The notes beneath the pieces are model-generated. The model saw nothing but the letters and a program-made list of their open reading frames with translations. It had not been told where the DNA came from and did no database searches. The translations under genes were made by a program, and so were the position numbers. Below are positions 35,857 through 44,490 of a DNA stretch of 64,000 nt, piece by piece. Positions within the stretch are counted from its first letter, which is position 1. Every line of letters starts with the position of its first letter. This DNA is from Rhodospirillaceae bacterium (lineage in GTDB: Bacteria > Pseudomonadota > Alphaproteobacteria > SP197): assembly GCA_002722885.1 (NCBI GenBank), contig PBNE01000006.1, forward strand, positions 333,894 to 397,893, read 5' to 3'.

Positions 35857-36206
35857 ATGGCCGCGGAGCTCGAAGGACGGGTCGCTCTCGTCACCGGTGC
35901 GGTCGGCGGCATCAGTCGTGCCGCGGCGATCATGTTGTCGCAGATGGGCGCTGATCTGCTCCTGCTTGATCTGAAGGAAGACGGTCTAAACGCCACTGCC
36001 GACGCAATCCGGAAAGCCGGGCGCCGATGACGGAGTTCCACGGTATGGATGCGATCGTCGAGGAAGCCGGTTGGAACCTGATGAACCGCTGGGCCGAACC
36101 CCAGGAAATCGCCGCCTCGGTGGCATTTCTGGTGAGCGGAGCAAGGTCCTACTACACAGGCCAGGTGCTGTGCCCGAACGGCGGAGATCCGATCGTCGGG
36201 ATCTGA
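35857..36206 (+). pseudogene. SDR oxidoreductase remnant with internal deletion
   Basis: The first part (35857-36030) reads MAAELEGRVALVTGAVGG and ISRAAAIMLSQMGADLLLLD, the N-terminal Rossmann fold of an SDR, and stops at TGA 36028-36030. The second (36027-36206, another frame) reads RWAEPQEIAASVAFLVSGA, then SYYTGQVLCPNGGDP, the usual SDR C-terminus. About 120 residues with the catalytic Ser-Tyr-Lys are missing. A deletion with a frameshift explains both. It follows lysS by two bases and faces the intact SDR gene convergently. Confidence 0.8.
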
Positions 36207-36215
36207 TGCTGCGTA

Positions 36216-36989
36216 TCAGTACGAGCTGGTGATGCCGCCGTCGATCACCAGCGTGTGGCCGGTGATGAAGCTCGCTGCCGGTGTGCAGAGGAAGGCCGCC
36301 GGCCAGCCGATTTCATCGGGCCGACCCCAGCGGCCGGCGGGAACCCTCGTGGTGATCCAGTCGTCCTGCCCCGGCTCCTGGCGAAAGATGGCGGTCGTGT
36401 CTGTCTGCATAAAGCCCGGTGCGATGGCGTTGGCGGTGACACCATGAGGTGCCAGAGATGTCGAAAGCGCTTTGGCGAAGCTCGACAAGGCGGCTGACGC
36501 GGCAGCGTCGACGGGTGCCAGGCCTCCGCTGGCCATGATTCCGATGCTCGACATCAGAACAATGCGGCCCCAACCACGTTCGCGCATGGAAGGTGTGAGT
36601 CTGCGGGCTGCGGCCATGGCCGAGAAAAGTTTGCCATCGAAGAGGGTGTTGATTTCCTGATCGGTGGTGTCTTCGATGGGGCGGACGAGAAACTGGGCTG
36701 CGCTGGATACAAAGATGTCGACGGCTCCGACCTGCCCGATGACGTCGTCGATCATCGTATCGAGTGCTGCGCCGTCGGTCACATCACAGCTGGCCGAAAT
36801 GGCCTGACCGCCTACTGCTCGGATCGCCTCGCAGCGGTCTGTGACAAGCTCCTCGTTGCGGCCGTTGATCGCGACCGTGGCACCAAGATCGGCCAGACAC
36901 CGTGCCGTCGACCAGCCCAGGCCGCGACTGCTGCCGGTGATAAGCGCCGTGCGGCCGGAGAGATCGAACGGGGTGGGGTGGTTCTCCAT
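36216..36989 (-). CDS. SDR family protein lacking the catalytic Tyr and Lys
   Basis: A 257-residue SDR with a normal cofactor motif TGSSRGLG (about 19-26) and C-terminus FITGHTLVIDGGI. The Ser region is LMSSIGIM (Ser147/148), but the YxxxK position, 13 residues on, reads DAAAS (Asp161, Ser165) instead of Y...K. NAD(P) binding may be kept while hydride transfer by the usual mechanism should be lost. It could be a binding protein, a dehydratase-like enzyme, or a decaying gene. Its ATG overlaps the upstream stop by one base (TGATG). Confidence 0.88.
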   Translation of the reverse strand: MENHPTPFDLSGRTALITGSSRGLGWSTARCLADLGATVAINGRNEELVTDRCEAIRAVGGQAISASCDVTDGAALDTMIDDVIGQVGAVDIFVSSAAQFLVRPIEDTTDQEINTLFDGKLFSAMAAARRLTPSMRERGWGRIVLMSSIGIMASGGLAPVDAAASAALSSFAKALSTSLAPHGVTANAIAPGFMQTDTTAIFRQEPGQDDWITTRVPAGRWGRPDEIGWPAAFLCTPAASFITGHTLVIDGGITSSY

Positions 36990-37492
36990 CAGACTTCGGG
37001 GAGCCCGCGCCAGTCCTCGAATGAGATCTCACGGCCGGGGTAGGTGGGGCTGGTGAAGGGCCAGGCATCGTCGATCCAGCCTCGGACCGTTTCGTAGAGT
37101 ACGGCATCGAGATCGCCATCGAGCTCATCGGCACGGACCCACATGGTGACTTTGGCGTCATGGCCGCTCTTCAGGGTGGGATCAATGTACATGCAGCCGA
37201 GACAACGGCTCTCGTCGGGCGCCATCATTGTGTAGGCGAATGACGAGCGGATCGTGAATTCGCGCTGGTGCCAACCGAGATCGATCAGGTCGTCCTCGAA
37301 GGTCAGCCCTTCGGGCCAGACGCCATCGCCTCCGACACTGAACGTCTTCTGGAGATGCTCTACGCTGGTCATTACGGCGTCGTAGTCCTTTACGACATCG
37401 TTGACCTCGAGCATGCGCAGGCGGAAGCGCGGGTGCTCAAGTGTCTCGGGCACCACGAAGTCGTCAGGTACAAGGCGTTTTCGGTCATGCAT
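36989..37492 (-). CDS. GNAT-like protein of unknown substrate
   Basis: A 167-residue protein. The strand-turn patterns HPRFRLRMLEVND, FAYTMMAPDESRCLGCMYID and DAKVTMWVRADELDG resemble the core strands of the GNAT fold, though the acetyl-CoA loop is not clear. Family members are usually annotated as N-acetyltransferases or hypothetical. It is translationally coupled to the SDR gene (one-base overlap) and lies 15 bases after the winged-helix gene, so the three genes probably form an operon. Confidence 0.65.
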   Translation of the reverse strand: MHDRKRLVPDDFVVPETLEHPRFRLRMLEVNDVVKDYDAVMTSVEHLQKTFSVGGDGVWPEGLTFEDDLIDLGWHQREFTIRSSFAYTMMAPDESRCLGCMYIDPTLKSGHDAKVTMWVRADELDGDLDAVLYETVRGWIDDAWPFTSPTYPGREISFEDWRGLPEV

Positions 37493-37507
37493 GGTGCTTT
37501 CTCCGTT

Positions 37508-38716
37508 TCAGTGCGGCGCTTCGACGCCCTTGGTGATGGATACGGTTTCGGCTCCGAGGAACCGGCGCAATCGTTCCAATTCGGACATCAGAGCGTCGAC
37601 CCGACCCTTGCCGGCTTTCACTTTGGGTTCCCACCAGAGGTTGTTGACGATGAGTTCACCACGGTTCCGGTGGAACTTCATGCAGGCCCGCCCGGCGATC
37701 CGATCGCCCTCAAGGAGAGGCAGGACGTAATAGCCGTATCGGCGTTTCGGCGCGGGAACGAAGGCTTCAAAGCGATAGTCGAAGTTGAACAGACGTTGCG
37801 CCCGATTGCGGTCACGAACGATGGGGTCGAATGGGCTGAGGAAGCGAAGGCGTGTCGGCGGATCGGCAAGTCGCTCAAACTGATCTTCCAGATGATTCCA
37901 CGCGAACGACGCCCGTGGCTTACCGCCGTCTGCCGGCTTGACGATGACAGGCTGAAGGCGATGGTCGTTCGTTTCGACCCAGGTCTTGGCGTCGGCTGGT
38001 GAGATGGCGGCCCAGAAGGCCGCGAGTTCTCCTGATGTTGCGATGCCGAGTCGATCCATGGCCGCCGAACAGGCCCAGTCGACGTGGTCGTCGTGGCTGG
38101 GTGTTTCGTAGCGGTGAGATTCGGGGATCACACGTTCGGTGAGGTCATAGATCTTTTGGAAATTCTCGCGACGTACCACCGAAATCTGCCCTGACCACCA
38201 CAGGTACTCGAGCGCTGCCTTCGTGGGCCCCCAGCCCCACCAGGGACCGGCCTTCTTGCCGTCACCATCATCCAGATCACGGGACATCGTCGGGCCGTTG
38301 TGACGAATGTGGTCCAGCACGCCGGCGATAACGGCGTCGGCGTCGGCTCCGATTCGTTCGGAGAACCAGGAGTCGCGCTGAAGCCTCTGACCCATGCGCT
38401 CGAACCTGTGCGTCCAATGGCCAAACCAGCGCACCGGAATGGCACTGGAGTCGTGAGTCCAGTGTTCGAAGAGGCGGCGGTCCTTTGCGAGCAGATCGTC
38501 GAGATCACTGCGGCGATAGGTCTGATTGCGTGAAAACAAGGTGAGGTGGTGCGCACGCTCGACCGTGATGATGCTGTCGAGCTGCACGAAGCCCATGCGC
38601 TCGATGAGATCATACAGATCGTCGCGTCGCATGCGGCACCCTGGATTGTCGCAGAGCCCCTGGAGTTGCAGCAGCAGCCTCCGGGCGGTCCGAGCATCAA
38701 CGGTGAGATCTGTCAT
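37508..38716 (-). CDS. Winged-helix YcaQ/AlkX-type DNA glycosylase-like protein
   Basis: A 402-residue protein of the HTH_42 family. The N-terminus TARRLLLQLQGL and the QxD motif in FVQLDSI (about 43-49) match the YcaQ (AlkX)/AlkZ family, where the QxD motif is catalytic. SPFDPIVRDRNRAQRLFNFDYRFE and RYGYYVLPLLEGDRIAGRACMK also match. AlkX-type enzymes unhook DNA interstrand crosslinks and AlkZ acts on azinomycin adducts. A repair role is inferred from homology. Confidence 0.88.
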   Translation of the reverse strand: MTDLTVDARTARRLLLQLQGLCDNPGCRMRRDDLYDLIERMGFVQLDSIITVERAHHLTLFSRNQTYRRSDLDDLLAKDRRLFEHWTHDSSAIPVRWFGHWTHRFERMGQRLQRDSWFSERIGADADAVIAGVLDHIRHNGPTMSRDLDDGDGKKAGPWWGWGPTKAALEYLWWSGQISVVRRENFQKIYDLTERVIPESHRYETPSHDDHVDWACSAAMDRLGIATSGELAAFWAAISPADAKTWVETNDHRLQPVIVKPADGGKPRASFAWNHLEDQFERLADPPTRLRFLSPFDPIVRDRNRAQRLFNFDYRFEAFVPAPKRRYGYYVLPLLEGDRIAGRACMKFHRNRGELIVNNLWWEPKVKAGKGRVDALMSELERLRRFLGAETVSITKGVEAPH

Positions 38717-38890
38717 GGTCGATGCAGCTTAGTCATGTTACGTCGGACCGGTAGGGGCCGTGTAACCCATCCATGTGGATGCTTGGATGGTGACCTCATG
38801 AACAACTGTCCTGTCGTCGGGATAACTGTGATGACCATCATAGCCTCCTAATCGCGGAACAGCGTCGCCGGGCTGTCGCCCCTATGTCTT

Positions 38891-39319
38891 GTGTTGTCCT
38901 TTGCCGACCAGACCAATCTGACTTTGGGCGCCAACGCTGCGCTCGAGATCGACTCCTGTGTCTTTGACGGCTCAGGCGGGGAAGCCAGTTGGGATTTTCT
39001 GGCCGGTTCCTTTGCCATCACGACCGGGCTCATTGGCAAAGACGATCCCGCCAGTGTTGTGGTCACGACCCCTGTCTCAACGATCGGCATTCGAGGGACC
39101 ACTTTCTGGGGCGGGTTGATCAGCGACGATCTCTATGGAGTCCTGATTCTTGACGGCGCCGTCGAGGTTCGGACCGCGGACGGCACCGTCGTGCTTGATG
39201 ACGTCGGCGAGGGAACCAAGATCAGTCTGGACGGCGGCGAGCCGACGGCTGCGGCTATCTGGGGTGACGAGCGAGTCGCGCAGGCGCTTGCCTCCATCAC
39301 GTTCGAAGAAACGCCCTGA
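38891..39319 (+). pseudogene. FecR-domain protein, N-terminally truncated
   Basis: The frame reads LSFADQTNLTLGANAALEID, VVVTTPVSTIGIRGTTFWGG and GVLILDGAVEVRTADGTVVL, the central and C-terminal part of a FecR-like beta domain. The expected signal peptide and first repeat are missing: the frame is closed by TAA at 38849-38851, and the region upstream is not FecR-like. A TTG or GTG near 38888-38891 could start translation but would give a protein without export signal. It lies in a decayed patch. Confidence 0.55.
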
Positions 39320-39514
39320 GGCTTCTTGCCGCCTTGTTGTCGTGTGCGCCCATGCGAGCATGTGAGCCGCCGAGGCGATTTGACGGCGTTCGACCGGTTT
39401 GAGTGGGGGGCCGATTGCTGAAAGCCGATCGATCCGCGCCGCGGCGTGGTGAGCGAATGAGACTTGGAGTTTCTCCGCAGCCGACGCTATAGACACGTTG
39501 GTGCGGAATGTCAT
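39077..39514 (-). CDS. Possible small protein coupled to the S24-like gene
   Basis: ATG 39514 overlaps the stop of the S24-like gene (ATGA), which suggests translational coupling. The first 60 residues (TFRTNVSIASAAEKLQVSFA, then HHAAARIDRLSA) look like an ordinary helical protein. From about 39319 the frame runs antisense to the FecR fragment and is probably not original coding sequence. I do not recognise a family. It may be another fragment of the same decayed element. Confidence 0.3.
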   Translation of the reverse strand: MTFRTNVSIASAAEKLQVSFAHHAAARIDRLSAIGPPLKPVERRQIASAAHMLAWAHTTTRRQEASGRFFERDGGKRLRDSLVTPDSRSRRLAAVQTDLGSLADVIKHDGAVRGPNLDGAVKNQDSIEIVADQPAPESGPSNADR

Positions 39515-40017
39515 GTCCGCACCTTGATGACGGCGACGACAAGGTGAATGTTGGCAACCTCCTGGGCATCGAAGGTGAGTTCGCAGGCGAGATTGAACTG
39601 CTGCACCGTGAGGTCCTCTGCCGTGAGTCGAATGAGCCGCTTGATGTAGGCCTCGCCGTTGCTGCACTCGATGACAACATCGTCGCCAGCACGCGGCGGG
39701 ACCGAGGGGTTGACGTAGAGCAGGCCTCTATGCCGAAACACGGGCTCTTGACTGTCCGAGCTCATGTAGACCGCGAAGGCACTGCCCACGTTCGACAGCA
39801 CATGAGGCCGGGGCACGTAGGAATCGACCAGGCCATTGCCAAAGAAAACGCCGTCCATTCCGCCACGCGCATGCCCCAGGACCGGTACATCCGACGCGCC
39901 TGCCGGCGGCGGATTGGCAACGATCGCAGCCACTTCGCCAGGCCGATGCGAGATTTCCGGACTCAAGTTCCGGCCGGTCACGCGGGCGAGGCGTGAAAGG
40001 GTGCGTGTGCTCAGCAT
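39511..40017 (-). CDS. S24-like (LexA/CI type) repressor-protease, HTH domain missing
   Basis: A 168-residue protein. VPVLGHARGGMDGVFF, AFAVYMSSDSQEPVFRHRGL and EAYIKRLIRL carry the autoprotease core; the catalytic Ser is in DSQEP (DSMEP in most relatives) and the Lys in YIKRL. Only the tail of the N-terminal helix-turn-helix is left (TLSRLARVTGRNLS), so DNA binding is doubtful. Phage-type repressors of this kind are cleaved during the SOS response. The missing end abuts a divergent holin-like fragment at 40018, which suggests a deletion scar of a prophage. Confidence 0.65.
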   Translation of the reverse strand: MLSTRTLSRLARVTGRNLSPEISHRPGEVAAIVANPPPAGASDVPVLGHARGGMDGVFFGNGLVDSYVPRPHVLSNVGSAFAVYMSSDSQEPVFRHRGLLYVNPSVPPRAGDDVVIECSNGEAYIKRLIRLTAEDLTVQQFNLACELTFDAQEVANIHLVVAVIKVRT

Positions 40018-40206
40018 ATGGCGCGCGGCCAGAGTCTGGCAAACAACTACCTCATTGCTCCCTGTGCCCAGGTGTTCTTCGGCGTCGGGATTACCCTTGA
40101 GCTTCCCGAGCGACTTTGGAACCTCATGACTGTCGGTGTCGGCGGTTATGTTGTCGGACGCTCGGTCGAGCGCGGGATTGACCTCTGGCAGCGGGATGGC
40201 GGCTAG
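40018..40206 (+). pseudogene. Phage holin-like fragment
   Basis: A 62-residue frame reading NNYLIAPCAQVFFGVG, LELPERLWNLMTVGVGG and YVVGRSVERG, similar to the C-terminal half of phage holins of the 3TM type. The N-terminal membrane segment is missing, and the gene begins exactly where the S24-like repressor is cut. A TGA lies upstream in frame. It is best read as a prophage remnant, although a very short membrane protein cannot be excluded. Confidence 0.45.
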
Positions 40207-40700
40207 TCGTCGTCGACGGTTACGGGCGTTGGCGGTTTTGATCCTGCCTCGGCAAGGGCCATGTCACCGGTGATCTGTCCGCCCTTGTCGACCTTGAGCT
40301 CCCGGTAACGAATGGATCCGGTCACGACGCCATCGCTGCAGACCGTCAGGCATTCGCGGACATGCAGAGATCCTTCGAAGCAGCCCTTGATCTCGGCATT
40401 GGCAACATTGGCTTCGCCCTTCACGGAACCACCAGATTCCAGACGCATGGTGGCGGCATGGATCGAAGCCTCTACCGTGCCTTCGACGATGACATCACCC
40501 TGGGCATCGATCTCGCCCTTGAGATTGGTGCCGCGACCGATAACGAAGTCGGTCGGCCCTTCTTCAGGCATGGACCCGCGCGGTTCCGGCGACGGCGTGT
40601 AACGGCCGGTGTCCGGTGTGGGATAGCGATCGAGGATGGATCGTGTGGCTGCCGGTGTCGGCGTTGCGGCCTGGCTTTCCGGTTTGCGCAAGTTCAGCAT
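40203..40700 (-). CDS. Bactofilin (polymer-forming cytoskeletal protein)
   Basis: A 165-residue protein from ATG 40700 (MLNLRKPESQ), with GGGAGA upstream. A Pro/Ser/Thr-rich N-terminal tail (about 1-50) precedes the beta-helical DUF583 core (about 53-150): FVIGRGTNLKGEIDAQGDVI, VEASIHAATMRLESGG and LKVDKGGQITGDM show the repeated strand-turn pattern. Bactofilins polymerise without nucleotides at the membrane and organise cell-wall enzymes or stalks. It converges on the holin-like fragment with a four-base overlap. Confidence 0.92.
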   Translation of the reverse strand: MLNLRKPESQAATPTPAATRSILDRYPTPDTGRYTPSPEPRGSMPEEGPTDFVIGRGTNLKGEIDAQGDVIVEGTVEASIHAATMRLESGGSVKGEANVANAEIKGCFEGSLHVRECLTVCSDGVVTGSIRYRELKVDKGGQITGDMALAEAGSKPPTPVTVDDD

Positions 40701-40990
40701 GATGGTTCTCCCTGGTTGGTTCCCGCTCGATGACATATCGGCAGGGCCCACCAGGACATCGGGGAGCCAGGACCAGAAGGGTGATGGCGCCGGTCTGTGT
40801 CATCACTTGGCCGCGTCCCAGAACTGTCTCTTCCCAAGCCAACGCGGAACCTGATCCCTGCATGTCTCTCTCCCTTTGCGACCGATTCGCTGATGGGCGA
40901 TCCGGTTGATCCTGCGGTCGGTGCCGCCAAGGAAACTAGAGACGTGAAAGTGGGCCTGATCGGGGAGCAAGTGTGGTGATTCTGTGACGA

Positions 40991-41887
40991 TCAGGTCGGC
41001 GCGGGTTCCGGTGATTTGTCTTGTCTCAGGTGAATGAACGCGACCGAGGCCATGACGATTGCCCCGCCAGCCATCACCCATCCTGTCAATTCCTCGCCCA
41101 GAAAGATGACGCTGCCGATGATGCTGGTCACCGGAACCAAAAGGATAAAGGGAATGATCTGGTTCATCCGATAGATGCCGATGAGCCGGAACCAGAGCGC
41201 ATAGCCGGTGGCCGTCATGACGAGTGCCAGGTAAACAACGGCGGCCCAGCCCCTCCAGGTGGCGGTTTGAACCGCCTGCCACTGACCGTCCTCGACAAGA
41301 AAGGATGCGATCAACATCTGCGGCCCGGCGAAAGCGGCGAACCACGCCACCATGCGCAAGCCGCCGACCTGGCCCAGCGATTTGATCAGGGTCTGGCCAC
41401 CGGCCCAGATGATGCCGCCGACAATCACGAGGGCGAAGGGAACAGGGTTGTCGTGGACGCTGGGTTCGCCGGCGATCAGGGCGACACCGCAGAAGGCAAA
41501 CGCCATCGCTGTCCACTGCTGCCAGCTGAGGCGGTCCTTGAAGAAGATGCCGGCAAAGACGGAAACAAAGACAACCTCAAGCTGGACGATCAACACCGCC
41601 GTCGAGGCGTTCATACCATTGAGGCCGGTGAATTGAAGGCCATAGGCCAGGGTGCCGCCGACGAAGGCCACCAGTGCCATCCGACCGGCACGATCCCACA
41701 TCGGCTTCACAAACCAGATCAGGACCAGAGCTGCGATCGTGAACCGCATACCCATGAGAAAGATCGGCGGAAACTCGTCGAACGTGCCCTTGGCCACGGT
41801 GAAACCAGCGCCCCACAACATGGGGACGGTGATAGCCACGAGAAGATCGAGAGGTTTCATGAAGATGCCGGGTGAGGTAGCGGACAT
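40991..41887 (-). CDS. EamA/DMT family transporter
   Basis: A 298-residue membrane protein with about ten predicted helices in two EamA repeats. AITVPMLWGAGFTVAKGTF starts the first repeat; LVIVGGIIWAGGQTLIKSLG and LVPVTSIIGSVIFLGEELTG fall in the second. The family exports or imports amino acids, nucleosides or drugs; the substrate cannot be predicted. An alternative start is ATG 41860. The 290 bases between it and the bactofilin gene hold no recognisable gene. Confidence 0.9.
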   Translation of the reverse strand: MSATSPGIFMKPLDLLVAITVPMLWGAGFTVAKGTFDEFPPIFLMGMRFTIAALVLIWFVKPMWDRAGRMALVAFVGGTLAYGLQFTGLNGMNASTAVLIVQLEVVFVSVFAGIFFKDRLSWQQWTAMAFAFCGVALIAGEPSVHDNPVPFALVIVGGIIWAGGQTLIKSLGQVGGLRMVAWFAAFAGPQMLIASFLVEDGQWQAVQTATWRGWAAVVYLALVMTATGYALWFRLIGIYRMNQIIPFILLVPVTSIIGSVIFLGEELTGWVMAGGAIVMASVAFIHLRQDKSPEPAPT

Positions 41888-41965
41888 TGGTGGCTGGTTT
41901 CCCGATGCGATGCAAGTTGATCACGACACTTGCCAACAGAGCCGCAACGCCTGCATCGTTCCGCC

Positions 41966-42412
41966 ATGTTGAAGTTGACGGATATCCTGGGCCTCAGCAC
42001 CGACAATGACATCGGTGAGGCGCTGCATGACCTGAGCCACCGGGATGCGGTTGAGCTGTTGCACCTTGATCGCTATGACATGCAGCGTCATCGCCTGCGT
42101 GCGGAAACGGATAAGGGCACGGTCTGCGCGCTTGCATTGCGGCGATGCGAGCACCTTCAGGACGGCTCGGTGCTCTTTCTTGATCAGGAAAGGGCCATTG
42201 TCGTTCGTGCCCTCGAAGAACGCTGGCTGCTCCTCGAACCCCGTGACGCCGCCGCGGCCATAGAGCTTGGCTACCACGCGGGGAACCTGCACTGGCGGGT
42301 GAAGTTTGATGGTGAACGGCTGGCCGTTGCGCTCGAAGGGCCGGAACAGGCTTATCTCGATCGTCTGAAGGACTTCTTTGGAGATGGACGGGCGCGGCGT
42401 GCTGATGACTGA
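41966..42412 (+). CDS. ureE: Urease accessory protein UreE (nickel chaperone)
   Basis: A 148-residue protein from ATG 41966. AVELLHLDRYDMQRHRLRAET is the N-terminal peptide-binding domain and IELGYHAGNLHWRVKFDGERL the metal-binding domain with the conserved His. The His-rich tail common in UreE is absent: the end is DGRARRADD. UreE delivers nickel to the UreD-F-G complex. It heads a tight ureE-F-G-D operon; no urease structural gene is in the window. Confidence 0.88.
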   Translation: MLKLTDILGLSTDNDIGEALHDLSHRDAVELLHLDRYDMQRHRLRAETDKGTVCALALRRCEHLQDGSVLFLDQERAIVVRALEERWLLLEPRDAAAAIELGYHAGNLHWRVKFDGERLAVALEGPEQAYLDRLKDFFGDGRARRADD

Positions 42413-43076
42413 CACAAGCCGTCTTCTGCGTGCGCTGCAGATGGGGGATAGTGCCTTCCCGTCGGGTGGTTTCGCATTTTCCTGGGGCCTCGAAACACTG
42501 AAGGCGGAGGGCTTGGTGAGCGATGGTCCCGGTGTGGCTGCATTTGCGGAGAGCCAGCTTCGACATCGTTGGGCTACCTGCGACAGGGTGTTTCTCCGAT
42601 TTGCGACGGAGGCCATTGATCTGGGCGCCGTGTGTCAACTCGATCACGAACTCGATGTCATGACACTGCCCAAGGAGCAGCGTGACGGGTCAAAGCGCGC
42701 GGGCCGATCCCTGTTGCGCGCTCATGAGGAGATTGGCGGCGAGAGTGTTGGCACCTTCCGGGCAGCCGTTGCAGCTGGTGACGCCTACGGCCATCTTCCC
42801 ATCGCACAAGCTGTTGCCTGGAAGGCTCATGGCATGTCGATCGTCGAGGTCGAGGCTGTTTCTGCATTCTCGTTGGTATCGAGCGTGGGCCAGGCAGCGG
42901 TTCGACTGGCCTTGATGGGGCCTCTTGAAGCCCAGGTTATAATCTGTGATCTGCGCGCGGTCATCGACTCGATTCTGCAAACCAGTTCACCTCGTGAGCC
43001 CCACAGCTTTGCGCCACTGCATGACATCGCCATGATGCGCCATGAATTCGGCGAAGCTCGTCTGTTCGCCAACTAG
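42405..43076 (+). CDS. ureF: Urease accessory protein UreF
   Basis: A 223-residue helical protein with the family signature LQMGDSAFPSGGFAFSWGLE near the N-terminus and the C-terminal SVGQAAVRLALMGPLEAQ. UreF binds UreD and UreG and acts as a fidelity factor during nickel insertion. I chose ATG 42405, which overlaps the ureE end by eight bases; in-frame GTG 42399 and ATG 42384 are alternatives. Confidence 0.93.
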   Translation: MTDTSRLLRALQMGDSAFPSGGFAFSWGLETLKAEGLVSDGPGVAAFAESQLRHRWATCDRVFLRFATEAIDLGAVCQLDHELDVMTLPKEQRDGSKRAGRSLLRAHEEIGGESVGTFRAAVAAGDAYGHLPIAQAVAWKAHGMSIVEVEAVSAFSLVSSVGQAAVRLALMGPLEAQVIICDLRAVIDSILQTSSPREPHSFAPLHDIAMMRHEFGEARLFAN

Positions 43077-43087
43077 AGTGAGTCGGG

Positions 43088-43723
43088 ATGCCTGATGTGA
43101 ACCCATCATCGCATGCGGGCGCAGCCCGGGTCGGTATCGGCGGCCCGGTCGGTTCGGGAAAGACGGCCCTGGTCGAGCAACTCATTCCCCGGTTTGCCGG
43201 GCGTGGGACAAGGCTTGCCGTGATCACCAACGATCTGGTGACAAAAGAGGACGCTGAGCGTCTTCAGAACAGTGGCCTGATCGAGCCCGAACGGGTTGTG
43301 GCGGTGGAGGCTGGGGCCTGCCCTCACACGGTCATTCGTGAAGATCCAACCCTGAACCTGGATGCGGCGGACATGCTCGAAGCACGTTTCTCGCCGCTGG
43401 ATCTGGTTCTCCTGGAATCTGGCGGCGACAATCTTGCGTCAACGTTTTCGCTCGAGCTTGTCGACTACTGGCTGTTTGTGATCGACGTCGCTGGCGGCGG
43501 GGACATTCCGCGCAAGCGCGGACCTGGTGTTCTGCAGTCCGATCTCCTGATCATCAACAAGGCAGACCTCGCGCCTCATGTGGGCGTGGACCTTGATCAT
43601 ATGATTGCGGAAGCACGCGAAGTCCGCGGCGGCAAGCCAGTCATCGTGACGAACTGTCGGACGGGAGAGCATGTCGACGACATTGTGGGGCATATCGCGA
43701 CCGACGTGTTGTTTGACGACTGA
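43088..43723 (+). CDS. ureG: Urease accessory GTPase UreG
   Basis: A 211-residue GTPase with P-loop GPVGSGKT (19-26), the metal-binding Cys-Pro-His in [13 protein letters not shown], the Walker B-like [11 protein letters not shown] and the guanine-specificity NKAD. It hydrolyses GTP to drive nickel transfer into urease. It ends overlapping the ureD start (TGATG). Confidence 0.97.
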   Translation: MPDVNPSSHAGAARVGIGGPVGSGKTALVEQLIPRFAGRGTRLAVITNDLVTKEDAERLQNSGLIEPERVVAVEAGACPHTVIREDPTLNLDAADMLEARFSPLDLVLLESGGDNLASTFSLELVDYWLFVIDVAGGGDIPRKRGPGVLQSDLLIINKADLAPHVGVDLDHMIAEAREVRGGKPVIVTNCRTGEHVDDIVGHIATDVLFDD

Positions 43724-44490
43724 TGGTTCTGGCACACGTCCATGGTGAGGATGCTCCTCAACTCGATCTGATATTTGCACAGGCGCCGTCCGGTGAGACC
43801 TATCTGAAGCGCCAGTACGCTGCCTTTCCCTTTCATGTCACCCAGCCGTTTCATAAGAATGGTGTGGCTGAGGTCATTCTCCAGTCCCTCGGTGCGGGTC
43901 TGGTGGCCGGAGACCATTTTGCCTCATCCTTCAAAAGCGAGAGTGGATCGGCTCGTGTCGTGACGCAGGGTTCAACGGTGGCCCACGGCATGAACGGCGG
44001 GATGGCGTCGCAGCTGGTCCGGCTGGAAGTACTGCCGGGCGCCAGTTTATTCTATGCACCGCGGCCTTTGATACTGTTCGCCGGTGCTTCCGTCATATCG
44101 AAGCTTGAAATCATTCTTCATGACGGAGGGTCTGTGGTCTGGGTTGACGCCTTTCTTGCTCATAACGCATCGGCATCAGGACAAACGTTCGCTTTACTCC
44201 AGTCTGAAACAACGGTTGTTTCGACAAGCGGCAAGATCCTGGCACTGGACCGGTTTTCCATCACCGGTGATGCGATCGCTGACAGCGCGGTCATGGCCGG
44301 ACATGCGGTGCATGCCGGTATCGGCTGGGCAGGGTGTCACCAGGGCCCTGATGCGAGCCAGCTGCCGACCTGTGCGGACGTTGTTGCCGGTGTTTCGGAT
44401 CTGCCGGATGACCTGGGCCGGTATGTTCGGCTTCTGTCTCGCGATGGCGTTGCCTACAATCGCGCGGTGACGAGCCTGGGACTCAGCTAA
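43723..44490 (+). CDS. ureD: Urease accessory protein UreD (UreH)
   Basis: A 255-residue beta-rich protein. YLKRQYAAFPFHVTQPFH and LGAGLVAGDHFASSFKSESG match UreD, as do TQGSTVAHGMNGGMASQLVR and FYAPRPLILFAGAS. UreD bridges apo-urease and the UreF-G subcomplex. In most operons ureD stands before ureA; here it is last and no ureABC follows. Its stop converges on the VWA gene with a four-base overlap. Confidence 0.9.
   Translation: MVLAHVHGEDAPQLDLIFAQAPSGETYLKRQYAAFPFHVTQPFHKNGVAEVILQSLGAGLVAGDHFASSFKSESGSARVVTQGSTVAHGMNGGMASQLVRLEVLPGASLFYAPRPLILFAGASVISKLEIILHDGGSVVWVDAFLAHNASASGQTFALLQSETTVVSTSGKILALDRFSITGDAIADSAVMAGHAVHAGIGWAGCHQGPDASQLPTCADVVAGVSDLPDDLGRYVRLLSRDGVAYNRAVTSLGLS

Noticed and set aside
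38717-38890. Terminator or regulatory hairpin around CCATCCA/TGGATGG
   Set aside because: The repeat is short with a long spacer and no T-run; nothing else supports a function.
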